Below, one piece after another: positions 32,868 through 44,296 of a stretch of DNA of 64,000 nucleotides. A program made the position numbers and the translations under genes. Source of the stretch: Hemerocallis citrina (taxonomy: Eukaryota; Streptophyta; Magnoliopsida; Asparagales; Asphodelaceae); contig CM030361.1 in NCBI GenBank assembly GCA_017893485.1, positions 308,031,224-308,095,223 on the forward strand, in the 5' to 3' direction. A model generated the notes under the pieces. It saw only the letters and a program-made list of their open reading frames with translations, was not told where the DNA came from and made no database searches. Positions within the stretch are counted from its first letter, which is position 1; every line of letters begins with the position of its first letter.

Positions 32868-33801
32868 TGAGATTGACCAATCGTTTTTTTTTTGTATGTA
32901 TATTGTATGTTTATCATATAAATTTTTTATTCTATTTTTGAATTTAATAATTCTACTTTATTAGCCATACTTAGCCTAATATTTTATATGTTAGCAGGTG
33001 TTGGTAATACCAACTTGCTTCTTCGTTTATATAATCTAATACCTTGTATGCAATCTTTTTTTTGTATTTCCCTAGATAGTTTTTTTGTTATTTTACTTGT
33101 TATTAACAAATATTCTGATATTTTCAATCAGTTATATACTTTCTTTTTGTTAATCTTCTATCAATGTATCTAATTTTAAATTTTGAAATATTTTTTTAAT
33201 CTTAATTTCTTTATTTTCTGTGAAATATCTAGTTTTTAAATAAGCCAATGAGATATGTAAATTTTTAGTTTTAATGTTGTGTAAATATCTCCAAAGGTAA
33301 GGTCTTTTTTAAAATTTTACTTCCAATTGTCCTATTTTTATAAATAGTTTGGGGGTGTCCTATATTTGCAAATATTTTCTAAAAATATCCTATATATATG
33401 AAATTGACTCAACTTATTCTTATCACATTACAAAGTTAAGACGCATACAAGTAATTCTTAAGTAGAGATACATATTTAAAATATGCGGATTATATATTTA
33501 TATTTGTGCATATATCTTAACCTGAAAAAAAATATTTGAGTACAAGACATAGATAGACGGTGATAAACAAATTTGATGAGGCTAAAGCTTAGATACCTAC
33601 ATGTATCTTAAATTTACCTATAGGTATATATTTAGGAATCGATCTAAACTCTCAAAAATGATCTCGATGTATCAAAGTTAAGATAACTACATGTATACAA
33701 GTTACATCTACATACATATCTAACTTGTGTATCGAAACAAGGCATAAGCTATAATTTTTAGATTTATTTTGCACATGCAATGTATGTGAAATTAATAATG
33801 A

Positions 33802-34086
33802 CTAGTAATTTACACGTGCGACGCACGTCTTAATAAATATATATTTTTAAAAATAAAAATTTCGACATACTCTGACCTCGAACCTGAGACCCCTTTTATA
33901 TTAGCTATGCACGAATAATACACATCTTAATAAATAATTTTTAAAAATAAAAAATAAAAACTCTAACGTAATGAGGACTCGAACTTGAAAACTCGTTCAT
34001 TTTATTTATGCACGTGCGTCACACGTGTTGATAGATTTACAAATGACACTAAGGGCTTCTCCCATTATAATATTAGAGATTAAAGA
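33802..34086 (-). mobile_element. Helitron in unit 2, without the solo LTR
   Basis: 285 bp, 3' end palindrome CACGTGCGACGCACG region then CTAG; same insertion point as in units 1 and 4. Its GTGCGTCACACGTG site is the empty target of the solo LTR. Confidence 0.85.
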
Positions 34087-35423
34087 TGAGATTGACCATT
34101 CGGTTTTTTTTTTTTTTGTATGTATATTGTATGTTTATCATATAAATTTCTAGTTCTATTTTTTAATTTAATATTTCTACTTTATTAGCCATACTTATCC
34201 TAATATTTTATATGTTAGCAGGTGTTGGTAATACCAACTTGTTTATTCGTTTCCATAATCTAATACCTTGTATGCTATCTTTTTTTTTGTATTTCCTTCG
34301 GTAGTTTTTTGGTTATTTTACTTGTTATTAACAAATATTCTGGTATTTTCCTATCAGTTATATACTTTCTTTCTATTAATCTTCTATCAATGCATCTAAT
34401 TTTAAATTTTGAGAGATTTTTTAATCATAATTTCTTTATTTTCTGTGAAATATCCAGTTTTTAAATAGGGTAGTGAGATATGTAAATTTTTAGTTATAAT
34501 GTTGTGTAAATATCTCCAAAGGTGGGGTCTTTTTTAAAAATTTACTTCCAATTGTCCTATTTTTATAAATAGTTTGGGGGTGTCCTATATTTGCAAATAT
34601 TTTCTAAAAATATCCTATATATGAAATTGACTCAACTTATTCTTATCATATTACAAAGTTAAGACACATACAAGTAATTTTTAAGTAGAGATACATATTT
34701 AAAATATGTGGATTGTATATTTATATTTATGCATATATCTTTACATGAAAAAAGATATTTGAGTACAAAACACAGATAGACGGTGAGAAACAAATTTGAT
34801 GAGACTAGAGTGTAGATACCTACATGTATCTTAAATTTACCCATTGGTATATATTTAGGAATCGATCTAAACTCTCAAAAATGATCCCGGTGTATCAAAG
34901 TTAAGATAACTACATATATATACAAGTTACCTCTACGTACATATCTAACCTGTGTATTGAAGCAACATAAGCTATAATTTTTAGATTTATTTTGCCCATA
35001 CAGTGTATGTCAAATTAATAATTATGAGATCGACAATTTTTATTTTTATTTTTTTATTTTTATTTTTTTGTATGTATGTGTGTATGTATATTGTATGTAC
35101 TTAGCAGCGCATAACAATGTAGGCTACAGATATTTGTGAAAGTTTTCGTTTAACCATTTTCTGTTCCTTATTTACGATATTTGTTGTTTATGATGTATAC
35201 GCAAACATTAGTAAGATTAAAATTGTTTTTAGGATACAAAGTTGCTAAATTCACAAACTTATAAACTAGTATCCAAATGCTATATATGGATCATATAAAA
35301 ATTGCTGTCTTCGTATAAATACTCTATGTAATTCTTATCATCAATTTCATTCGAAAATTTTATGCTTTCAAATGAGTTTATCTTTTCTTCAACAAAAAGT
35401 GAGAGAGATAATATTATCTTAGA

Positions 35424-35508
35424 GCATCTGTAGTCGTTTGCCAAATATCGATAAAATGGATATTTGGCAAACGAACGTGCTCCACTCGTTTGCCAAATAT
35501 CCATTTTA
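35424..35508. repeat. Palindromic MITE remnant between units 3 and 4
   Basis: GAGCATCTGTAGTCG, then CGTTTGCCAAATATC and its exact reverse complement GATATTTGGCAAACG (15-bp stem), followed by a third CGTTTGCCAAATATCC. GAGCATCT starts are usual for plant MITEs. It sits at the junction where unit 4 has lost its start. Confidence 0.7.
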
Positions 35509-35813
35509 TAGATATTTATGCATATATCTTAACCTTAAAAAAGATATTTGAGTACAAACCATAGATAGACGGTGAGAAATAAATTTGATGAGACTGAAGC
35601 TTTGACACCTACATGTATCTTAAATTTACCCATATGTATATATTTAGGAATCGATCTAAACTCTCAAAAATGATCTTGATGTATCAAAGTTAAGATAACT
35701 ACATGTATAAAAGTTACATCTACATACATATCTAGCTTGTGAATTGAAACAAGGCATAAGCTATAATTTTTAGATTTATTTTGCACATGTAGTGTATGTG
35801 AAATTAATAATGA

Positions 35814-36551
35814 CCAGTAATTTACACGTGTGATGCACGTCTTAATAAGTATATTTTTTTTAATAAAAATTTCGACGTAGTCTGACCTCGAACCTGAGAC
35901 CTCTTTTATATTAGTTATGCACGAACAATACACATTTTAATAAATATTTTTTTTGAAAAAAAAATAAAAACTCTAACGTAATGAGGACTCGAACTTGAAA
36001 ACTCGTTCATATTATTTATGTATGTGCGTCTGATGCGACTTTGGTCTTGTTCTTGGCCATGAACATATAAGGAGAAAGAGAAACTGAGTTGAGAGAATTT
36101 GCTAATGGAGGATTAGAGAGAGATTTGTTCAAGAAGAGAGAAAGAAATGAACAAGAAATCACACACAGATCAGTATCGATCTGGTTGGGTTTTTATAAGC
36201 TGTGATTACGTGCAAAGCACATAATCTGACATACCGTTGAGTTAGTTACAAAGAGGGACCCACCCAGATCTAATGGCTCACCATCGCCTATACCCCTTCA
36301 ATTACACTTTTGCATTTAAACCCTTCCACTTACAATTATTACACTTTCGACTGATACACTCAAATATCAGATACTCCTCCTAACTCATACACTCCGGCTC
36401 TTCACTTATTACTCTTTCTTCTGCGCATCTCTAGCTCTTCATTCCCTGCCAATGCTGTCATTGCTTGTTAGGCTGCATCAGCGTCACACGTGTTGATAGA
36501 TTTACTAATGACACTAAGGACTTCTCCCATTATAATATTAGAGATTAAAGA
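35814..36551 (-). mobile_element. Helitron in unit 4, carrying the same solo LTR
   Basis: Same insertion site and same CTGG-changed terminus as in unit 1, so units 1 and 4 descend from one copy after the change. Confidence 0.82.
36031..36480. mobile_element. Solo LTR inside the unit 4 Helitron
   Basis: 450 bp, TGATGCGAC...GGCTGCATCA, flanked by a perfect 5-bp duplication GCGTC (36026-36030, 36481-36485). Near-identical to 32318-32796. Confidence 0.92.
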
Positions 36552-37362
36552 TGAGATTGACCAATCATTTTTTTTTGTATGTATATTGTATGTTTATCAT
36601 ATAAATTTCTTGTTCTATTTTTGAATTTAATATTTCTACTTTATTAGCCATACTTAGCCTAATATTTTATATGTTAGCAGGTGTTGGTAATACCAACTTG
36701 CTTCTTCGTTTATATAATCTAATACCTTGTATGCAATCTTTTTTTTTGTATTTCCTTAGATAGTTTTTTGGTTATTTTACTTGTTATTAACAAATATTCT
36801 GATATTTTCTATCAGTTATATACTTTCTTTTTGTTAATCTTCTATCAATGTATCTAATTTTAAATTTTGAAATATTTTTTAATCTTAATTTCTTTATTTT
36901 CTGTGAAATATCCAGTTTTTAAATAAGCTAATGAGATATGTAATTTTTTAGTTTTAATTTTGTGTAAATATCTCCAAAGGTAGGGTCTTTTTTAAAATTT
37001 TACTTCCAATTGTCCTATTTTTATAAATAGTTTGGGAGTGTCCTATATTTGCAAATATTTTCTAAAAATATCCTATATATGAAATTGACTCAACTTATTC
37101 TTATCATATTACAAAGTTAAGACACATACAAGTAGTTTTTAAGTAGAGATACATATTTAAAATATGTGGATTATATATTTATATTTATGCATATATCTTT
37201 ACATGAAAAAAGATATTTGAGTACAAAACACATATAGACGGTGAGAAACAAATTTGATGAGACTAGAGTGTAGATACCTACATGTATCTTAAATTTACCC
37301 ATTGGTATATATTTAGGAATCGATCTAAACTCTCAAAAATGATCCCGGTGTATCAAAGTTAA

Positions 37363-37742
37363 ATGATTTCGTTTTTCGCAATACTTCATACAGATTTCAT
37401 CACTCTATGCTTAAAATTTTCCTTTTCATCCATGATTGGACAGGTGCTCAGGAGGAAAGAAAGAAACCAAGGATCGCTGAAAGGGAAAAGTCTGACTTGG
37501 GTTCCCAGCGCAACCTCATACTACTGCAAGAATGATGGGGTCCGCTGATGGTTATATGGAGTGGTTTTTGTCGCCAACAGTGAAGGGGCTTTTGGACTGT
37601 CGGCAGGGGCAGGATGTTTAGATTATGAATGTTGTTGCTTTATTTTTATTTCAGTCATGTAATATTCAGGTGTTGTACTACTTTGTTTTCTTAATCGTTC
37701 GTTAATGAAACGATGGATTAGTCCATCTTTTATCAAAAAAAA
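37363..37742 (+). mobile_element. 5'-truncated LINE tail in unit 5
   Basis: 380 bp ending in ATCTTTTATC and poly(A), flanked by AAAGTTAA (37355-37362 and 37743-37750); unit 3 has the uninterrupted site at 34894. The tail TTAATGAAACGATGGATTAG matches the LINE tail at 30260. No useful coding part. Confidence 0.88.
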
Positions 37743-38161
37743 AAAGTTAAGATAACTACATATATACAAGTTACCTCTACGTACATATCTAACCTGTGTA
37801 TTGAAACAACATAAGCTATAATTTTTAGATTTATTTTGTACATGCAGTGTATGTCAAATTAATAATTATGAGATCGACAAATTTTTTTTTTTTTTTTTTT
37901 TTTGTATGTATGTGTGTATGTATATTGTATGTACTTAGCAGCGCATAACAATGTAGGCTACAGATATTTGTGAAAATTTTCATGTTTAACCATTTTCTGT
38001 TCTTTATTTACGATATTTGTTGTTTATGATGTATACGCAAACATTAGTAAGATTAAAATTGTGTTTAGGATACAAAGTTGCTAAATTCACAAACTTATAA
38101 ACTAGTATCCAAATGCTATATATGGATCATATAAAAATTGCTGTCTTCGTATAAATACTCT

Positions 38162-38380
38162 GTAATTCTTATCATCAATTTTATTCGAAAATTTTATGCT
38201 TTCAAATGAGTTTATCTTTTCTTCAACAAAAAGTGGGAGAGATAATATTATCTTAGTAACCTTTTTTAGGTAATTCTTATTATCAATTTTATTCGAAAAT
38301 GTTATGCTTTCGAATGAATTTATATTTTCTCCAACAAAAAGAGAGAGAATACTATCTTGGTAACAATTTTTAGGTTATTA
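38162..38380. repeat. 108-bp tandem duplication at the end of unit 5
   Basis: GTAATTCTTAT...TTTTATTCGAAAA...CAACAAAAAG occurs at 38162 and 38270. Unit 3 has only one copy. Confidence 0.75.
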
Positions 38381-38447
38381 ATGAAACGATGACAGATGTC
38401 ATCTTCTTATATAAAAAAATAATAAAATAATAAAATGAAAAAAAAAC
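38374..38447 (+). mobile_element. LINE 3' tail remnant
   Basis: TTATTAATGAAACGATGACA and an A-rich tail, matching the ends of the LINEs at 30260 and 37700. Only the last 70 bp are present. Confidence 0.45.
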
Positions 38448-39547
38448 ACACATTTTTTGGTTGGAATTTTATTATTTATTTTTTCAATGAAATTTCCTAG
38501 AAAGTGGCCTTATATATTGAATGTGGGGAGCACTCACCCAAACGTGTGTCTTTTTCAACCAAGTAACATGAGAAAAGAATGATAGATTTTTTGATCATGT
38601 TAGCCTCTCACTAATGCATCCTACTCATCTCCTCTTAGCATGCAATATATTAAGATTCCTAGTTGATCATGTTAGCTTCTCATTGTTATCCTGCGGAAAA
38701 ATAAAATAATATACATTATATGTTATAATATTGCCAAATTCTAGGGTAGTGTCATTAGTACTGTTCCACTTAATGCAGTAACAAATTCTGTATATTGTGT
38801 TGAAGGGATATTTATGATCTGATCAACTGTGTAAGGTTCACGGTAGCAATGGAATCGGTAAAGTTTACAGAAGAAACAATTCCTTTTCGAAGAGTATAAT
38901 CAAAGTGTAGTATTGGAACAAGTAGGTGTAATCGTTGAGTTCTATTATGGCGAACTCAATGGAGTTGGTTATAGTGATCCCTCTTTTTTAAAAAAATAAG
39001 CTAGACATGCACAATAATTAGGTGAAAATTTTGAATTAGACATGTCTACTTCGAAATCTGAAGGTGTTTTTTTTAGCAGTCCAAGAGAGCGCAATTGGGC
39101 ACAATAATTTTTTATGTCTATATTTTAAAATAAGGTTATATCCACACACACTAACATTTTACCCTTGGGAACAGCAATTTTAGTACAAAAGGAGGAGCTT
39201 TAGATTTCATAAGAAGAGTAACCTAAGTATTAGTTGTCCTATAGTGAGGAGATCATGCATGGGACAAAGGTTTTTAGCAGACTCAGGGACTCATTTAGCA
39301 TTTGCCATAAAAATTCTATGTCAAAGAGGGCATAAATTAGGGATTTGTAATGCTATTTTTTTCTACAAAATATATGTTCCTTGTAACTCTAATTAGATCA
39401 ATCATCTAGACCACATATCTGCACTAATTTTTTTGTTTGGAATTTAAGTATTGTCATTGAAGCACTGGCACATACAGTTAAAAATTTTAAGAGAGAAGCT
39501 AAAAGTGATGTAGTTTCCTTCCGAACAAGGTAAAAGATTCTACTTTA
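38448..39547. other. Intergenic stretch without recognised features
   Basis: AT-rich unique-looking sequence on both strands; no frame of note, no terminal repeats seen. Confidence 0.5.
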
Positions 39548-39980
39548 GTCTTTTTTTTTTGTTTTTTTTTTGGGAAGATAATTTAGAATATGACCACCAT
39601 GTTTCATTAATAAGAGCTTATTGAAACAAATCCAAAGTACTGTGCCAGATTACAAACTACAGACAGAAAATAAAACATACATGAAGCAACATGACCCGTA
39701 CAAACAACAAATCTCTCCAACAACCCTGGAGGGTGGGCCGACAAACCAGCTCGGTCTAACAAAACTGTATGTACGTCAGTTTAGCTTCGTACACTGTCTC
39801 CACGACACATGCACACCCACCTGAAACAAGTCTGGCAGGATTTTATCATCCACCGCTCTCTGCCTTCTCCTTGTTGGGGGGACCCCATCTTTGGGCCCAA
39901 GCCCCGCAAGTAGAGTTTTGACAACCGCTAAACTCTGTCTATACCTCATATCCTCCCACAATCTTGCAATAATCACTCCC
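39548..39980 (-). mobile_element. Possible retroposed 3' end (LINE-like)
   Basis: On the minus strand a 66-residue frame (39776-39976; LGPKDGVPPTRRRQRAVDDKILPD) is followed by a 3' UTR, TTATTAATGAAACATGG and a 20-base A/C tract (39549-39571 on the plus strand). The TTAATGAAAC motif before poly(A) resembles the LINE tails in this window. The frame itself is not recognised; a processed host transcript is the alternative. Confidence 0.4.
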
Positions 39981-40715
39981 TCACAAAAAAACTGTAGTCA
40001 AGGAGAGAGCCGTGAAGATGATACCTTCACCTTTCTCCCGCCCTTGCTATCTCCAGTGATTTCTCATAAATACATATCAACACCAACATAGAGTAGTGAG
40101 GAGCAACATCTTCACTCACCTACTCTCTCACACTCTCTCACTCAATCAGAAAACTAATACAAGACCTAACTGATTGAAGTATCACCTTCTCCTCTCGTTA
40201 CAACGGGCGATGACATTCGGCGTCAGCTTCCATTAAGAGGGCGTAGTGGTGGTGATGCCCCGTCGACTGTGGTCATCAGGAGAAGCAGCCCGGATGCAGC
40301 CTCCCACAATTTCCTCCACTCCACCTACAAACGCGCCAACAGCTCCCACAGCCACTACCAAAGAGAGAGTCGTGCAGAGGATACCTTCACCTCTCTCATG
40401 TTTGTGCTTTTTCATGCGATTTCTCACCAAACAACTATCTCGTTCCACCCACCCAAAAACCCCACTCCAAGAGAGAGTCGTGGAGAGGATACCTTCACAT
40501 CTCTCACTCTCTTGCTCTCTTAGGCGATTTCTCACCACACAGACACACACGCTGTAAGAGGCAGTGGCCTAAGATGGAGGAAGCTCAATAGCATGATAGT
40601 AGATGCTGTGAGAACTGCACCAGCGACATCGTTGGATCCCCCAAAGTTGAGACAAGAGAGCGCACATCATGGAGGGACCCCATCTTCGAGCCCAAGCTCC
40701 ACAATCGTGCACTAC
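39870..40715. repeat. Dispersed internal repeats of the GC-rich block
   Basis: Two families. GGGGACCCCATCTTTGGGCC at about 39878 and GGGACCCCATCTTCGAGCCC at 40675 mark one duplicated piece. Three copies of AGAGAGTCGTGGAGAGGATA-type sequence followed by CCTTCACCTCTCTC and GATTTCTCACCA start at about 39999, 40361 and 40469; the last two are 108 bp apart. Confidence 0.7.
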
Positions 40716-41270
40716 AATACCTTGCCGCCTTCCCCACCAACACACTGTAAAACACAAAATCCCCCAATCCCAACCTAATCCCCCTCGACACCCCATCCTC
40801 CTCCTCCTATTACCGCCCGTTGACGCAGAACGGTGGGGACTGATCGCGAAAGGGGGGTCAACCAAGGGGTGCGGGCTGGCATCGAAGGAGGGCGGCACAG
40901 GGCAGCTGGAGCGTCGCGACTGCTGTGGAGGGCGCTGCTCGCCAGGGTGATCCTGAGCATGGGAGACTGCGTTGCTGCTGAAGGCGTCATGGTGCTGGCT
41001 GAGGGTGTCGCTGTCGTCGCCGTAGGGGAAACACAGTGGCGGGGCTGGCTGAGGGTGCCACCGTTGAACGGGAGGATACTGAATCGGGAGATGGGTTTGA
41101 TGGAGTGCCGGAACACAATAGGGAGGAGAGCGGGGAGAGGAGGGAGGGACGATGGAGGGGCGTTGGGGCGGGGCGGGGCAGGGGGGGGGGAGGAGGGTGC
41201 GGTTTCCCTAGCTGCCGCCCCCACCTATCTCAAATCTAGGGTTTGTTTTTTGGGGGGGGGTTTGGGGGTT
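40560..41270 (-). other. GC-rich gene-like block, unrecognised
   Basis: Strikingly GC-rich among AT-rich neighbours. The longest minus-strand frame (40775-41224, 149 aa) starts MGAAARETAPSSPPPAPP and is low in complexity, rich in Pro, Ala, Ser and Thr; AAACCCTAGATTTGAG sits just upstream as in plant 5' UTRs. The plus strand is also open (40833-41285). No domain recognised. It could be the first exon of a lost gene, or a piece captured by a transposon; I do not assign a function. Confidence 0.35.
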
Positions 41271-41314
41271 AGTTTCTCTTTCTAGACTTTTCTAGACTTT
41301 AGTCTTTAGTTATA

Positions 41315-41790
41315 GGAAAGAAATCAAGAGACTCTATCATTTTCTATTTAAATCAAGAAATTCTCTAACGTTTTTTTCTCATTAAACCCCGCATTTTGTT
41401 AAGTTTTGATTAGTCCGTTAAAGCAAAATTGTGAAATATCTATTTTGCCCCTTTCTTTAATATTTAAAATCTCTGCTGCATTTTCCATGATTGTCAAACT
41501 TGCAAACTCATTATTTGCAAGTTTGAAAATGAAGTTTGCAAGTTTGCAAGTTTAAAAAAAATAAATGTGAATTATGGCGAAGGTGGGCTTGCAAGTTTGG
41601 AAATGAAGTCAGAAGGGTGAGAAAAGCAGCAGGAGTTTTAAAAACTGAAGAAATAGACAAAATGGATATTTCACAATTATGTTTTAATGAAATATTCAAA
41701 ACTTAAAGGAATGTGGGGTTTAATGAGCATTTTTTTAGAGGGTTTCTTGATTTTAATGGAAAATATTAGAGGGTTTTTTGATTTTTCCCC
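41315..41790. mobile_element. Mutator-like foldback MITE
   Basis: 476 bp with long inverted arms (left AAATCAAGAAATTCTCTAAC, CTCATTAAACCCC and TTGTGAAATATC mirrored on the right; about 120-140 bp each) and a perfect 9-bp target duplication TTAGTTATA (41306-41314, 41791-41799), the size made by Mutator-type transposases. The centre has a GTTTGCAA tandem (41493-41552). No coding sequence. Confidence 0.92.
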
Positions 41791-41799
41791 TTAGTTATA

Positions 41800-42083
41800 T
41801 TCATCCTGTAGATTATGTGCTCAATTAAATATTAAGTAGGAAAACGTCCCCAACACCACAAATCTCACTATTATCATGATGGTTTACCAGTAAATCTTTT
41901 ATAATGTGTAAATTTTAGCTTTTAAAGAGCGAGCCAATCTTATTTTATGTCTTTGATTAATATATTTAAATTTTATATTAAAACGGTGGGAGGACAAAAT
42001 ATATGATTTTTATGCAAAACTAAACTGCATCTATAAATAATCATTTTTTTCTAAAAAAATTACACAACTAGTTCATCCAAATT
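41800..42083. other. Spacer without recognised features
   Basis: AT-rich sequence between the Mutator MITE and the next solo LTR; nothing seen. Confidence 0.5.
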
Positions 42084-42088
42084 ACATG

Positions 42089-43453
42089 TGTTAGGGAATT
42101 AAGCACGTCGGGGAGAATTGTAGAGATGTGATAACCCATCACAACAAACAACCAAGTACGTAGACCAAACCGAATACACAAAACACACAGTTTTGTTCCG
42201 GTTCGGATGAACCTAATCCGGAGGAAAAATAAACGAGATATTATTCAACTAGAGAAGATACAATAGTTACAATCACTCTCTCCACGAATCTATCTCTCTC
42301 TGAAGCCTCACTAGAAGATACTATATTGTTTACAATAGAAAACTCTCAGATGAAATACTCGATGCTTTTGACACACCTCTTAATATAGGTCATTACAATA
42401 TTATATAGAGTTATAGAAAAACCCTAGATTATAGTTTTGATACAATCGGTCTGTTATACTCTGTAGAGAAAGCCATAAGATAGGAGTCGTACGATTTAAC
42501 TTAGTGAAGAAACTGGGCTTCAAACCGATCACCAAGTGTTGGGATTGTGTTTTGCATACTATGGTTTGATGTGAAGAGAAGAAGATGAAGCAAGAAGAGA
42601 TTGAAGCATCGCAGCGAGAAGAAGAAACAACCAGCAGCCAGCAGCAGCATCAATTGATAGTCGACTGCCACCCTAGGCATTCAACTACCAGAACTCTATG
42701 TTTTGAATTCAAGCCCATTGCAGTCGACTGCGTCTGGATGCATTCGACCGATGATGACCGATGACGACCGATGAAGATCGAAGACTATAAATGAGTCGGG
42801 TCTGGGTGATCTGATTACAGCTCGTCTTCAACTTCAAGTGAGATCGTACGGTTCATATCGAGTAGCTTTCTCTTCAGGATATGTCGAACGGTTATTGTAT
42901 CAAAACTAAACATATGGTTTCTCTAGAACTCTATATATTATTGTAAAGTCTCATTTGAGAGATAAGAGAGAGTACTTCATTGTAGAGAAATTGAGAGTTT
43001 TCCTTTGTAAAAAAATATATCATCTTCCATTGATGCTTAAGCGATAGATAGGTTTCTTGGTGAGAGTGTTGTATCTATTGTCTCTTCTATGTTAAATAAT
43101 ATCTTGGTTATTTTTCCCCTGGATTAGTCTTCGCCTAAACCAGGATAAATATTGTGTGTTGTGTGTTTGGTTTGATATGCTATTTGCTGTGTGGTTTGTC
43201 TGTAATGATCGGTTGTCGCAAACTCAGCAGTGAATTCCTAACATCAAGACCTGATTAAAATTGTTGTCTTCTGCTGGTTGCAGTCAACTGCTCCCAAGAG
43301 TAGCGACTACTTTGGACAAGTTAGAGAGCTCAACTAATAGCTATCGACTGCCATCTGATACCATTCCTGCATAGCCTGCACAACTCCTTTCATCTTCTCG
43401 CTTCACCGTATTCTCTTCACATCAAACCTAGTATGCACGACATAAATTCAACA
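42089..43453 (-). mobile_element. Copia-type solo LTR containing a second, opposite solo LTR
   Basis: Minus strand begins TGTTGAATTTATGTCGTGCATACTAGG at 43453 and ends CCCTAACA at 42089; flanked by a perfect 5-bp duplication ACATG (42084-42088, 43454-43458). About 650 bp without the insert. Its sequence matches the LTRs at 50641 and 52865 (AACTAGAGAAGATACAA, GATAGGAGTCGT). Confidence 0.85.
42537..43243 (+). mobile_element. Solo LTR of the same family, nested in inverse orientation
   Basis: 707 bp, TGTTGGGATTG...ATTCCTAACA, flanks CCAAG and TCAAG. It starts with GCATACTATGGTTTGATGTG, the mirror of the end of its host LTR, so the two are relatives. Two AGTCGACT palindromes (42659, 42722) lie upstream of TATAAAT at 42786. 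Confidence 0.85.
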
Positions 43454-44296
43454 ACATGTGCACCCCACTTGGCATGGAATGTTAACATGCATGTGTAAGG
43501 CACCAATCGTGAGAAAACGCAATGCTCGCATTCACCGACGTAATCTGTCATCGTTTACACAAATGGCAGAACAGTTCAAAGACATCGCGTCTACTGTTTA
43601 GTTAGTAAAGTAAACATATTTTCATAAGGGAAGGTTCAAAGGGTAACACCTACCTATCCTATGCAGAAATCAATCGTTGAATTCTATCACCAAGTCTGTC
43701 GGGTCAGTCCGTCGTGTCAGTCTGTCGTGTCAGTCTGTCCTGTCTGTGGTCGTCAATTTTCATTCATGTGGGGATTGTTAGAAAATGAGTGTTTTATACA
43801 CTATTTTCGAACCGATTTTTGAGCAATTTTTTGAGTAAGATCCTCAATGAATTATTGAGAGATCTTGATTGATTTGTGTTCTCCTTCGTGAGTAGATCAA
43901 AATCATATATTGGTTCGCTAAAATCGGTTAAGGGGTGAATGAGAAATTGTCTCTCAAAGTGAGACGTTTTCATTCTTGAAAATGGGTTAAAGGGAACTTA
44001 GTCCCACATCGGAAATAACAAAGGAAATAGAAGAGGATATATAGTAATCTCCTTCTAAGCATTGTAAGATGGCTAGAAGAGAGGCTCTCTCTCGCGCGCG
44101 CAGGGGGGGGGGTGCAAATCACGGACCGGTTTACATGCGACTTGTGTGCGCCCGCACGACCTGCGGACACGAATGCCGGACCGATTTGATCCCACCCCGT
44201 GCAGAGCCACTTTTTGCTACAGTTTTCTTTTTGTAACGGCTGAAATGAATGCAGAAACGGTTCTGTCTGCCGTTTCAGTGCTGTATTTAATATTTT

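Larger units (their letters stand above)
31198..38380. repeat. Five-copy tandem array of a 0.9-kb repeat upstream of PBS1
   Basis: Units start near 31198, 33405, 34621, about 35510 (truncated start) and 37081. All share AAGTTAAGA, TTTAAGTAGAGA, GAGATTTGAGTACAAA-like blocks, GATAGACGGTGA, GGAATCGATCTAAACTCTCA and AAGCTATAATTTTTAGATTT. Units 1, 2 and 4 continue with GGTGTTGGTAATACCAACTTG; units 3 and 5 continue with CTTAGCAGCGCATAACAATG instead. No coding sequence and no terminal structure, so the class is unknown. Insertions differ between units and give a relative history. Confidence 0.85.
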
